Shown here piece by piece: positions 1 to 6,260 of a DNA stretch of 7,853 nt; position 1 is the first letter of the stretch, and each line of letters opens with the position of its first letter. The DNA comes from Deinococcus sp. (GTDB lineage: Bacteria; Deinococcota; Deinococci; JACQHA01), in contig JACQHA010000315.1 of NCBI GenBank assembly GCA_016199255.1, positions 1 through 7,853 on the forward strand. The letters are read 5' to 3'. The translations under genes and the position numbers were made by a program. The notes under the pieces are model-generated. The model did not search any database, was not told the origin of the DNA, and worked only from the letters and a program-made list of their open reading frames with translations.

Positions 1-98
1 AGCGCGGCGCGCACCTCGGCAGGCGCCTGGGCATAGCCTGAGGCATGGATGAAGCGAGTGCTATAGGTGAGCAGGTCCATAAGCTCGCTGTCTGCCAT
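1..98 (-). CDS. Partial unidentified protein, N-terminus only
   Basis: Reading leftward from an ATG at 98-96, the frame stays open for 32 codons and runs off the window edge. The visible peptide begins MADSELMDLLTYSTRF and continues with an Ala-rich stretch (HASGYAQAPAEVRAA). It looks soluble, with no signal peptide or membrane segment in view. The ATG lies 25 bp after the stop codon of the beta-helix gene on the same strand, so the two could be co-transcribed. The leader between them has only a weak purine run (AGAG) and no strong Shine-Dalgarno site, so a later in-frame ATG at 80-78 is an alternative start. I do not recognise the family. The call rests on an open frame, sensible amino-acid composition and position, and is tentative. 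Confidence 0.4.
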   Translation of the reverse strand, partial: MADSELMDLLTYSTRFIHASGYAQAPAEVRAA

Positions 99-123
99 GG
101 CATCTACTCTACTTTAGGTGGCC

Positions 124-3100
124 TCATCTGGGCGACCCCAGCCGGAAGAAAGTCACTGGCTCCAGGCTTAGGGGGGCGGTCCCTGCTGGGGGGCGGCCGT
201 TAATGGTCAGCCGCAGCCGGCGGGGCAGAGCGGTGATCAGCGCCTCTGCGGGAGGCAGCTGGGTAAGCAGCGGGCCGAAATCTAATAAGGTGAGGTTCAC
301 CGCCAGGTTAGCGCCGCGCAGCGCCAGTCCTAAAGTGGTGGGATAGGCGGTCACCAAGCTAATCTGGCCCTGGGCAATTGGGAAGCCGGGCGCCAGGGCT
401 CTGGCTACCTCTACTGCCAGGCCGTCCACCCACACCCCGGCCACGTCGTCTGGGGTAGGGCCATCGCCCAATAGGTCGCTGATCACCAGCGCTGCCCGGC
501 CAGGGCCAGCGGGACTAGAGAGCACATTGAAGAACTGCACCACTGTGCTGGGGATGCCGTTTGACCCCAGCAGCGCCGCCCTGGCCATAGGCGCCAGCAC
601 CAGGGGGCCGGTAGCGCTGCCGATATTGACCCGGACCCCTGGAAACTGCTGGCCATCCACGGTGTTGTCTGCCAGGGTTACCAGGCCCTCTAGCGCCAGG
701 GCGCTGCCAGCGTTGCCGGCCAGAGTATTGCCGGTGATGGTGACCAGGTGGGATCCGGTCACCGCAATGCCAGAAGCGCCGTTATCGCTAATAACATTCT
801 GGCTGAGCACCGCGCTCACCAGCTCCCTAGCGTTGACCCCGTCCTGGTGGTTGGCAGTGATGGTGTTGCCGCTGAGCGTGGCGCTGGCACCGTTCTGCAG
901 CACCACCCCGGTGCTGTTGCCGCTAATAATGTTTTCCCCGGCGGTGAGCTGGCCATTATCTGCCAGGAGGCCGCTGCCATTGTGGGCCAGGGTGCTGCCC
1001 GTCACAGTAACCTGGGCGCCGGAGCTGATGGAGACACCGGCCAGACTATTGTTCTGGACAGTGCTGCTGCGCAGCGTAACGCTGGCCTGTGCCATGGCGC
1101 ACACCCCGGCGGTGCGGTTGGCAGTCAGTGTGCTGGCTTCAATGGTCGCCTGGGCGCCCGGCCCGCTGGCGGCCAGGCCGCACTGGTTAGCGCTGAGCTG
1201 CACCTGGCGCAGGGTGGTGGTCCCACTCTCTTCCACTACAATCCCGTGCTGAGCGCTATCGGCGATGCTAGTCCCCTGAAGCAGGGCATTCCCCTGCTGG
1301 CTGACGGTAATGCCCTGCTCATTGCCCGACAGCCTGTCGCCCTGGGAGATCAGCTGCCCGGCTAGCACTACCAGGGCGCCATCAGTGCCCTCCGGCGCGG
1401 CGCCAGCGCCGCTGATCTGGTTACCCTCCAGGGTAGCTAGCGCACCGCTGGCCACTAGCACCGCCGGCCCCAGCTGGTAAGCAAAGGTGTTCTCCCGCAC
1501 CCGGGCGGTAGTACCCTGATCTCGCAGGCTGATTCCTTGAGTGCCCCGGCTGAAAGTATTGCCCTCTAGGATGAGCTGCGCTCCCGAACTGCCTACCGCC
1601 GCCCCTTCCCCTGGAGTAATCTGGCTGCCGTTATCCTGGAACTGGTTGTCCCTGGCCTCAATGGTGGCAGAACTGGTGACCAAAAGGCCCACCTGGCGCT
1701 GCTCCCGGAGCTGGTTGCCCTGGAGCTGCGCGCTGCTAGTAGCGTCTGCCACCATGATCCCCGCCTGGTTGCTGGTAATCACATTGTCCTCTAGCCTGGC
1801 CTGGGCGCCGTGGCGCACCTGGACAGCAGTGGTGTTGTCCAGAAGGAAATTAGCCAGGAGCGTGCCCTGGGCGCTAGCGGTAATGGTAACGCCGGCGAGC
1901 TGCTGGCGGCGCACGGTGTTGCCCCTGAGCTCAATAGTGGTGCCGGCATCACTGGCCATAATGCCCAGCCGGCCGCGGTCCACCAGGTTCTCGCTGGCGC
2001 TGATGGTGGCGCCGCTGGTAACCAGCAAGGCGGCAGACGCCGGGTCGCTGGCGTTATCTGCCAGGATGTTCCCGCTCAGAACGCCTCTGGCTCCCTGGCG
2101 CACCAGGACGGCACTCAGGCGGCTGAGGACAATAGTATTCTGCGCTAGCACCGCTTGGGTGCCAGGATCAGCCAGGTCCACGCCCAGCTGGTTGCCGGTC
2201 AGGGTGTTTCCCTCCAGCCTGGCTTGCCCTCCCTGCTGCACCGCTACCCCGGCGCCAGTGCGGCTCTGGTCTAAGCCGTTGTTGAGCAGCTGGTTAGCGG
2301 TGAGGGTGGCTGAGCCCGTCACCAGCGTTCCCCAGAACCGGCTGCCAGTGATAGTGTTGCCGGTCAGGGTGGCGGTGCTCTCTGGGCGCACCTCCACCCC
2401 CAGCTCGTTGTCAGTCAGCAGATTATCGCTCGCCAGCACTTGAGCCCCTCCCTGCACCAAGAGCGCAGCGCCGTCTACCTCCTCAGCCAGGCCACTGCCG
2501 CTGAGCTCGTTGCCAGTGAGCTCGGCGCTGGCCAGCTGGTCCACCACCACGCCGTGCTGGGCGGTGTTAGCCAGGCTGTTGCCCTCCAGCCGGGCAGAGC
2601 TGCCCCTAGCTGCTACCACCACCCCTAGCTGGTTCCCCACCAGGCTATTGGCGCGCAGCGTGGCCTGGCCAGTGCCGAGCACGGTGACGGCACTGTCATT
2701 GCCGGCCAGCTGACTCTGGGATACAGTGACCTGGCCGCCGTCAGCTAGTACCCCGGCCTGGGTGTTGTTGCTAATGACACTGCGGCTCAGGGTAGCGCTG
2801 GCGCCATTATTCACCCAGACCCCTGCCCTGCTGCTCTGGCCAAACAAGCTGCTAGTAATGGTGGCGCGGCTCTCCGGGCCGGAAACCAGCAGGCCAGTGC
2901 TGTTCCCGTCTAGCAGGCAGTCAATGATCTGGACCGTGCCGCCGGCTGTGACCGCTACTCCCTCTCCCGGGAAGCCAGTGAGGATCAGCGACTGCAAGGT
3001 GATCCCCTGGCCCTGTACCTTAAGTCCAGAAGCTGCTGGCTCACTCAGGGTAGGGCTAGGGACGATCACCACCCCATCTTCACCGCCCTGGATGCTGTCA

Positions 3101-3426
3101 TTGGCGCCGGTGAGCGCCGGCAGCGGGGTGACCTGGACCAGGATCATGACCGGGCGGCCGGCTTCGATCTGGAAGGTAATAAGGTCAGCGCTTTCCGCCC
3201 CTGGCGACAGGGGCGCCAGCGCCAGCTCGCCGCCGGCTGGCGCCAGGGTGCCGTTGGCGAAGGCTATGGCCTCCCGCAAGGTCACCCGGTCGTCGCCGCT
3301 TTGGCCTGGGTCGTCGGTGCTGTTGACGGTAATCACCGATTGTATCGCCTGGGACGTGGCTGAAACCATGGCCAGCACCACCAGAAGCAGCAGTGCCGGT
3401 GGGGCCAGCCTGGGCATGACTCCCAC
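124..3426 (-). CDS. Secreted giant parallel beta-helix protein with CSLREA-like N-terminal domain
   Basis: A 1100-residue exported repeat protein. Residues 1-27 are a signal peptide with a Leu/Val-rich core, probably cleaved after SQA. Residues about 31-59 (ITVNSTDDPG, then VTLREAIAFANG) match the CSLREA domain that caps many bacterial surface beta-helix proteins, with the usual Cys-Ser replaced by Val-Thr. From about residue 156 to 929 there are roughly 33 coils averaging 23.5 residues, each of the form G-V-x-V...A-x-L-x-G-N-x-I, the Asn-rich pattern of NosD/pectate-lyase-like right-handed beta-helices. Residues about 938-1100 form a different beta-rich C-terminal region with no sorting signal or membrane anchor that I can see. 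The GTG at 3426 is preferred as start because AGGAGG lies 6 nt upstream; an ATG at 3417 and a TTG at 3453 are in frame. No catalytic site is evident, so adhesion, polysaccharide binding or a structural surface role is inferred only. Confidence 0.9.
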   Translation of the reverse strand: MGVMPRLAPPALLLLVVLAMVSATSQAIQSVITVNSTDDPGQSGDDRVTLREAIAFANGTLAPAGGELALAPLSPGAESADLITFQIEAGRPVMILVQVTPLPALTGANDSIQGGEDGVVIVPSPTLSEPAASGLKVQGQGITLQSLILTGFPGEGVAVTAGGTVQIIDCLLDGNSTGLLVSGPESRATITSSLFGQSSRAGVWVNNGASATLSRSVISNNTQAGVLADGGQVTVSQSQLAGNDSAVTVLGTGQATLRANSLVGNQLGVVVAARGSSARLEGNSLANTAQHGVVVDQLASAELTGNELSGSGLAEEVDGAALLVQGGAQVLASDNLLTDNELGVEVRPESTATLTGNTITGSRFWGTLVTGSATLTANQLLNNGLDQSRTGAGVAVQQGGQARLEGNTLTGNQLGVDLADPGTQAVLAQNTIVLSRLSAVLVRQGARGVLSGNILADNASDPASAALLVTSGATISASENLVDRGRLGIMASDAGTTIELRGNTVRRQQLAGVTITASAQGTLLANFLLDNTTAVQVRHGAQARLEDNVITSNQAGIMVADATSSAQLQGNQLREQRQVGLLVTSSATIEARDNQFQDNGSQITPGEGAAVGSSGAQLILEGNTFSRGTQGISLRDQGTTARVRENTFAYQLGPAVLVASGALATLEGNQISGAGAAPEGTDGALVVLAGQLISQGDRLSGNEQGITVSQQGNALLQGTSIADSAQHGIVVEESGTTTLRQVQLSANQCGLAASGPGAQATIEASTLTANRTAGVCAMAQASVTLRSSTVQNNSLAGVSISSGAQVTVTGSTLAHNGSGLLADNGQLTAGENIISGNSTGVVLQNGASATLSGNTITANHQDGVNARELVSAVLSQNVISDNGASGIAVTGSHLVTITGNTLAGNAGSALALEGLVTLADNTVDGQQFPGVRVNIGSATGPLVLAPMARAALLGSNGIPSTVVQFFNVLSSPAGPGRAALVISDLLGDGPTPDDVAGVWVDGLAVEVARALAPGFPIAQGQISLVTAYPTTLGLALRGANLAVNLTLLDFGPLLTQLPPAEALITALPRRLRLTINGRPPAGTAPLSLEPVTFFRLGSPR

Positions 3427-3432
3427 CCGCGA

Positions 3433-3438
3433 CCTCCT
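3433..3438 (-). promoter_or_regulatory. Ribosome binding site deciding the beta-helix start
   Basis: AGGAGG on the minus strand, a perfect Shine-Dalgarno core. It sits 6 nt before the GTG at 3426 but 15 nt before the ATG at 3417, and it lies inside the longer reading frame that begins with TTG at 3453. It therefore favours GTG 3426 as the initiator. The signal peptide is intact with either the GTG or the ATG. Confidence 0.75.
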
Positions 3439-3452
3439 GTGGGGGTAATCCA

Positions 3453-3458
3453 ACTATA
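3453..3458 (-). promoter_or_regulatory. Candidate -10 box for the beta-helix gene
   Basis: TATAGT on the minus strand, five of six bases of the sigma-70 -10 consensus, preceded directly by TG. It would start transcription around 3446, giving a leader of about 20 nt that includes the AGGAGG. No convincing -35 box is found 16-18 bp upstream, where the sequence is a G/C run, so this is a weak single-box call. Confidence 0.35.
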
Positions 3459-3482
3459 CAGGAATGAGAAAGCGCGGGGGTT

Positions 3483-3520
3483 GGTGGCCAGGGCCCCGGG
3501 GGCGGAATGACCTGACCACC
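3483..3520. repeat. Inverted repeat upstream of the beta-helix promoter region
   Basis: GGTGGCCAGG (3483-3492) and CCTGACCACC (3511-3520) are inverted 10-mers with one mismatch. The 18-nt interval contains a second small dyad, GCCC/GGGC (3493-3496 and 3500-3503). It lies about 25 bp upstream of the candidate -10 box of the minus-strand gene, where a regulator could bind. No T-tract follows on either strand, so it is not a standard intrinsic terminator. Confidence 0.5.
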
Positions 3521-3550
3521 TTCCCGCTGCCTGGAGCCTATTCCTCTAGG

Positions 3551-3568
3551 TATGAAAGCACTATGAAA
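3551..3568. repeat. TATGAAA direct repeat with one-turn spacing
   Basis: TATGAAA occurs at 3551-3557 and again at 3562-3568, an 11-bp period that places both copies on the same face of the helix. It is the most AT-rich part of an otherwise GC-rich intergenic region. A binding site for a regulator is possible, but short AT-rich repeats arise easily by chance. Confidence 0.3.
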
Positions 3569-3622
3569 AAGGGAGCACAGCAGCTGGCGTCCGAGGTAGT
3601 ACGGGTAACTGAGAGCTGCTTT

Positions 3623-3684
3623 AGACTCCTGGGAGCGCGGGAGTCTCGCCCGCATAAAGCGGCCAAGATGGCCGCCCTCCCAGG
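3623..3684 (+). ncRNA. Candidate structured RNA element with two exclusive folds
   Basis: Fold A is a three-way junction. CCTGGGAG (3628-3635) pairs with CTCCCAGG (3677-3684) and encloses hairpin GCGGG/CCCGC (3637-3641 with 3649-3653) and hairpin GCGGCCA-AGA-TGGCCGC (3659-3675). Fold B pairs AGACTCC (3623-3629) with GGAGTCT (3640-3646) and excludes both the outer stem and the first hairpin. All stems are perfect. The element lies in the middle of the 426-bp divergent region, about 170 nt upstream of the exported-protein gene. No Rfam family is recognised. It could be a leader element, a small RNA or a set of protein-binding dyads. Whether it is transcribed, and on which strand, is unknown. 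Confidence 0.35.
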
Positions 3685-3810
3685 TGAGGCTAACCTGCGG
3701 TGGTCATCGGCCTAGCGGGGATAAGCATGGTGGCCGACGTCACCAGCGCCAGGAGATGGCTACAATATGCCTTTGGGGTGGGCTTGGGAACCTAAAACGG
3801 TGCTGGGGTA

Positions 3811-3816
3811 TATGAT
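3811..3816 (+). promoter_or_regulatory. Candidate -10 box for the exported-protein/ABC operon
   Basis: TATGAT matches the sigma-70 -10 consensus at five of six positions and would place the transcript start near 3823, inside the palindrome just downstream. The best -35-like hexamer, TTGGGA at 3784-3789, is 21 bp away, longer than the usual 17. A second -10-like hexamer, TACAAT at 3761-3766, is an alternative with a longer leader. Neither has a good -35 partner, so the call is tentative. Confidence 0.35.
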
Positions 3817-3821
3817 GAATG

Positions 3822-3837
3822 GCACCGCAGGCGGTGC
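3822..3837 (+). promoter_or_regulatory. Perfect dyad at the predicted transcript start of the operon
   Basis: GCACCGC (3822-3828) and GCGGTGC (3831-3837) form a perfect inverted repeat around a 2-bp AG centre. It lies 6 bp after the candidate -10 box and ends 3 bp before the AAGGAG ribosome binding site. Its position suits a repressor operator over the start site or, in RNA, a hairpin with a CAGG loop that could hinder ribosome access. No regulator gene is in the window. Confidence 0.5.
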
Positions 3838-3852
3838 TAGAAGGAGCAAGTC

Positions 3853-5319
3853 ATGAGGCGACTTTGGGGAGTGGCGCTACTGCTATGCCTGATGCTCCCG
3901 GGCGTGGGCTCGGCACAGCGAGCCCGCACTGATTTAAGTGGCCAGGGGACCATCACGGTCAAAGTGCGGGGCGAGATCCTGGGGGTGGCAGCAGCCGACT
4001 TCCAGACCATCACCTTGGACTTCTATCTCAAGGGCGAGCGCTGGGTGTCGGTGCCGCGGGAGATCCGCAACACCGGCCCTGGCTCTGGTGAGCACAACGA
4101 CGGCGGCGAGGAGAATGTACAGTTCATTGTGGTGGACGAGGCAGAGAATCTCTTCCTGCTCTACACTCCGCGCGGCGACCTGAACCTGCGGGGCTATGGC
4201 CAGCTCATTCCCCTGGCGGACCCATTGCCCAATGACCCCAGGGCCGGCGACGCGGTGGCGCGCCAGGGACGGTTTGACGCCCAGTCCGGGCTGGTGAACG
4301 TGGTGCGCGGCATCCTGGGCGGCTTCGATCCTTTTCTCTTCAACAAGCCTAACCAGGGCGGCGAGGTCACTTACATTGGCCCAGGCCAGGTGAATGGCCA
4401 GCCGGTGCAGGTGTACGGCTTTGAAAGCAGTTTCGGCGGCGCGTCGCTGCACGGCGGCCAGGTACTGGGGCGGGTGTTCTTTTCCGAGGAGTTAACCCTG
4501 CCGGTGCTGATTGAGACCCAGCTCACCTTCAACTTCACTGGCAACATCATTATTTTCACCATTACCTCGGAGCTCACCGAGTTCGAGGACACTGACGACC
4601 TGCCGCTGGACCGGTTCGTGCTCTCTGATGACGCCATCTTGGTGGACCAGGAAGTGATTGAGCCCGATGATCCAGAGTGGGCGGAGCTGGTGGGGACGCT
4701 GGAGGATGTGCCCGGCACCGGCATCAACGGCACGCTGCAGGGCGACCTGGTGGTAAATGTGGAATTCCTGGGCGTCACGCTGCCTATCACTGCCCGCTCT
4801 CTTACGCTGGTGGACAACCTGCAGCGCATTGAGCAGGAGAATCTGGTGTTCCTGCGCGACTCCCAGGGCGGCCCTACGCTGGTCATCAACAAAGACGAGA
4901 AGACAGTCAGCACTGGCAGTGTGCCCGGGTCGGGGGAGCTGGACTACTTCCTGCCCGGCGCGGAAGAGCGGCTGGGCAATGCAGGTGCCCGGCGAGGGGA
5001 GGTAGTGACCCTCCAGGACTTTGATACCCGCATCTGGGTGCTGGACAATATTCGCTACTTCGTGGCAGAAGGGCTAGATATGGCGGTGCGCGCCGAGAAC
5101 CTAGAGGGCGCCAACGTGGACGTGGACACCGTCACCGGCGCCACCAGCGTGGCCCTGGACCTGCCGGCGTTCCTGGAGCTAAGTAACGCTGCGATTGACG
5201 AGCCAGTGGACCCCAGCCTGGTGCAGGTGCCGGAGCTGCCCTTTGTGCGGGACCGGGTGCTGCCGCCGGGCGATCCAGAGCGGGAGACCTCGCCGTTTGC
5301 CAGTTTCGAGGGAGAGTGA
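3853..5319 (+). CDS. Exported beta-rich protein, N-terminal half LolA/LppX-like; first gene of ABC operon
   Basis: A 488-residue protein. Residues 1-21 are a signal peptide (MRR, then a Leu-rich core, then GVGSA), cleaved before Gln22; there is no lipobox Cys and no C-terminal anchor. The start is ATG with AAGGAG 6 nt upstream. Residues about 26-257 are beta-strand-rich and carry features typical of LolA/LppX-like lipid-carrier folds: a YIGPGQVNGQPVQVYGFE stretch near 174-191, then RVFFSEELTLPVLIETQL (207-224), then alternating strands ending in an acidic DDLPLDRFVL segment. The second half (about 289-450) opens with GTLQGDLVVNVEFLG, faintly like GTITVKVRGEILG near the N-terminus, which hints at an internal duplication. 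It contains D425-T-V-T-G-A-T431, which resembles a flavinylation motif. The ATPase gene begins 2 bp after the stop, so the protein probably works with the transporter outside the membrane. The LolA/LppX link is inference from pattern alone; I do not recognise the whole protein. Confidence 0.85.
   Translation: MRRLWGVALLLCLMLPGVGSAQRARTDLSGQGTITVKVRGEILGVAAADFQTITLDFYLKGERWVSVPREIRNTGPGSGEHNDGGEENVQFIVVDEAENLFLLYTPRGDLNLRGYGQLIPLADPLPNDPRAGDAVARQGRFDAQSGLVNVVRGILGGFDPFLFNKPNQGGEVTYIGPGQVNGQPVQVYGFESSFGGASLHGGQVLGRVFFSEELTLPVLIETQLTFNFTGNIIIFTITSELTEFEDTDDLPLDRFVLSDDAILVDQEVIEPDDPEWAELVGTLEDVPGTGINGTLQGDLVVNVEFLGVTLPITARSLTLVDNLQRIEQENLVFLRDSQGGPTLVINKDEKTVSTGSVPGSGELDYFLPGAEERLGNAGARRGEVVTLQDFDTRIWVLDNIRYFVAEGLDMAVRAENLEGANVDVDTVTGATSVALDLPAFLELSNAAIDEPVDPSLVQVPELPFVRDRVLPPGDPERETSPFASFEGE
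5309..5314 (+). promoter_or_regulatory. Ribosome binding site deciding the ATPase start
   Basis: AGGGAG sits 7 nt before the ATG at 5322 and lies inside the last codons of the upstream gene. An in-frame GTG at 5316 would have almost no spacing from this site, so ATG 5322 is the better start. Placement within the upstream gene suggests translational coupling. Confidence 0.75.
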
Positions 5320-5321
5320 GC

Positions 5322-6260
5322 ATGACTGCGGTTATTGAGGTGGAGGGGCTCACCAAGCGCTACGGCCGGCTCACTGCCGTGGACCACATTAGCTTCACTG
5401 TGGGCCACGGCGAGGTGGTAGGGTTCTTAGGTCCCAATGGGGCGGGGAAGACTACCACCATCCGCATGCTCCTGGGGCTGATTAAGCCCACCTCAGGCCG
5501 CAAGCGGGTGCTGGGAGAGGAGCGCCTGAGCCGTGCCGCTAGTAAGGTGGGCAGCGTTATTGAAGAGCCCAGCTTCTATCCCTACCTGTCAGGGCGGGAC
5601 AACCTGCGGCTGGCGGCCACGCTCTATGGCGGCGTGGACGAGAAGCGCATTTACCAGGTGCTGGAGCTGGTGGGGCTCCTGGGCCGGGAGCGCGACCGGG
5701 TGTCTAAATACTCCCAGGGCATGCGGCAGCGCTTGGGATTAGCGCAGGCCATGCTCCCCAGGCCGGAACTCTTAGTGCTCGATGAGCCCACCAACGGCCT
5801 GGACCCTGATGGGGTGGTGGAGATCCGCAACACCATCAAGGCCCTGGGGCAGTCAGGGGTCACCATCTTCCTGAGCAGCCACCTGCTCAGCGAGGTGGAG
5901 CGCGTTGCCAGCCGGGTGATCATTATTGAAAAGGGTAAGATCAAGGCCGATGGGTCGGTGAAAGATCTCCTGTCCCGGCTGGCTGGTGGCAAGGCGGTGA
6001 TGAAGCTGCGCACCGGTGATCTAGATCGCACGGCGCAGCTGCTCTCGGCCCAGCCCTGGGCTAAGGAGTTCACCAGGGACGACACCAGCCTGCGGCTGAT
6101 TCTGGCGGCCCAGGATGTGGAGCGGGTCATGCCCATCCTGGTGGGGGCGGGGATCAAGATCTACGAATTTGACCAGGAGGATTTCTCGCTGGAGGACCTG
6201 TACCTGGGCACGGTCCAGGAGGGGCATCACAACCACGCTGCCCAAGGAGGCCGGGCATGA
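5322..6260 (+). CDS. ABC transporter ATP-binding protein, ABC-2 / BcrA-NatA type
   Basis: A 312-residue ATPase that should power the adjacent permease at the cytoplasmic face of the inner membrane. All nucleotide-binding motifs are present: Walker A GPNGAGKT (37-44), signature YSQGMRQR (130-137), Walker B LLVLDEP (150-156) with catalytic Glu155, D-loop GLDP (159-162) and switch His187 in SSHL. The Q-loop position reads VIEEPSFYPYLSGRDNL, with Glu instead of Gln, as is common in bacitracin-resistance and lantibiotic-immunity ATPases of this subfamily. Residues about 205-300 form the extra C-terminal region (DUF4162-like) seen in drug and antibiotic exporters. Length is normal for the family. 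It begins 2 bp after the exported-protein gene, and its TGA overlaps the permease ATG. The substrate cannot be read from the sequence; export of a peptide, lipid or toxic compound is the family expectation. Confidence 0.97.
   Translation: MTAVIEVEGLTKRYGRLTAVDHISFTVGHGEVVGFLGPNGAGKTTTIRMLLGLIKPTSGRKRVLGEERLSRAASKVGSVIEEPSFYPYLSGRDNLRLAATLYGGVDEKRIYQVLELVGLLGRERDRVSKYSQGMRQRLGLAQAMLPRPELLVLDEPTNGLDPDGVVEIRNTIKALGQSGVTIFLSSHLLSEVERVASRVIIIEKGKIKADGSVKDLLSRLAGGKAVMKLRTGDLDRTAQLLSAQPWAKEFTRDDTSLRLILAAQDVERVMPILVGAGIKIYEFDQEDFSLEDLYLGTVQEGHHNHAAQGGRA
6244..6250 (+). promoter_or_regulatory. Ribosome binding site of the permease gene
   Basis: AAGGAGG, a near-perfect Shine-Dalgarno site 6 nt before ATG 6257, located inside the last codons of the ATPase gene. 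It supports the ATGA overlap as the true junction and suggests coupled translation of the two transporter subunits. Confidence 0.8.

Larger units (their letters stand above)
3427..3852. other. Divergent intergenic region of 426 bp
   Basis: The region separates the minus-strand beta-helix gene from the plus-strand ABC operon and should hold both promoters. It contains weak -10-like boxes (TATAGT near 3453 on minus; TACAAT at 3761 and TATGAT at 3811 on plus), four inverted-repeat structures and one short direct repeat. A 50-codon frame from ATG 3563 to the stop at 3713-3715 is open, but it lacks a good Shine-Dalgarno site and overlaps the dyads, so I do not call it. No tRNA or mobile-element remnant is seen. 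Confidence 0.7.

Noticed and set aside
190..206. A GGCCGTTAA stretch resembling part of the 52-bp palindrome arm
   Set aside because: The match is about nine bases, inside coding sequence, with no symmetry around it; a chance match is sufficient explanation.
600..2960. Periodic repeats resembling a CRISPR or tandem-repeat array
   Set aside because: The periodicity is diverged, lies wholly within one long reading frame and follows the beta-helix coil length. There are no identical direct repeats with unique spacers.
527..3448. Several long plus-strand frames (up to 300 codons) opposite the beta-helix gene
   Set aside because: They are antisense shadows of a repetitive GC-rich gene. Their translations are low-complexity and Trp/Arg/Ser-rich, without domains or good ribosome binding sites.
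3427..3453. TTG start at 3453 for the beta-helix protein
   Set aside because: It would place the AGGAGG inside the coding region and add nine basic residues before the signal peptide. GTG 3426 has ideal spacing.
3659..3675. GCGGCCA-AGA-TGGCCGC as an intrinsic terminator
   Set aside because: No T-tract follows on the plus strand and only TTT on the minus strand, and there is no gene end nearby that would need it.
3563..3715. A 50-codon plus-strand frame beginning MKKGAQQLASEVV in the intergenic region
   Set aside because: There is no properly spaced Shine-Dalgarno site (only AGG about 12 nt upstream). The frame overlaps the perfect dyads, and its second half is basic and composition-biased. 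Not impossible, but unsupported.
3934..5408. Minus-strand frames opposite the exported-protein gene and the ATPase start
   Set aside because: The plus-strand frames have a signal peptide, Shine-Dalgarno sites, tight junctions and ABC motifs; the antisense frames have none of these.
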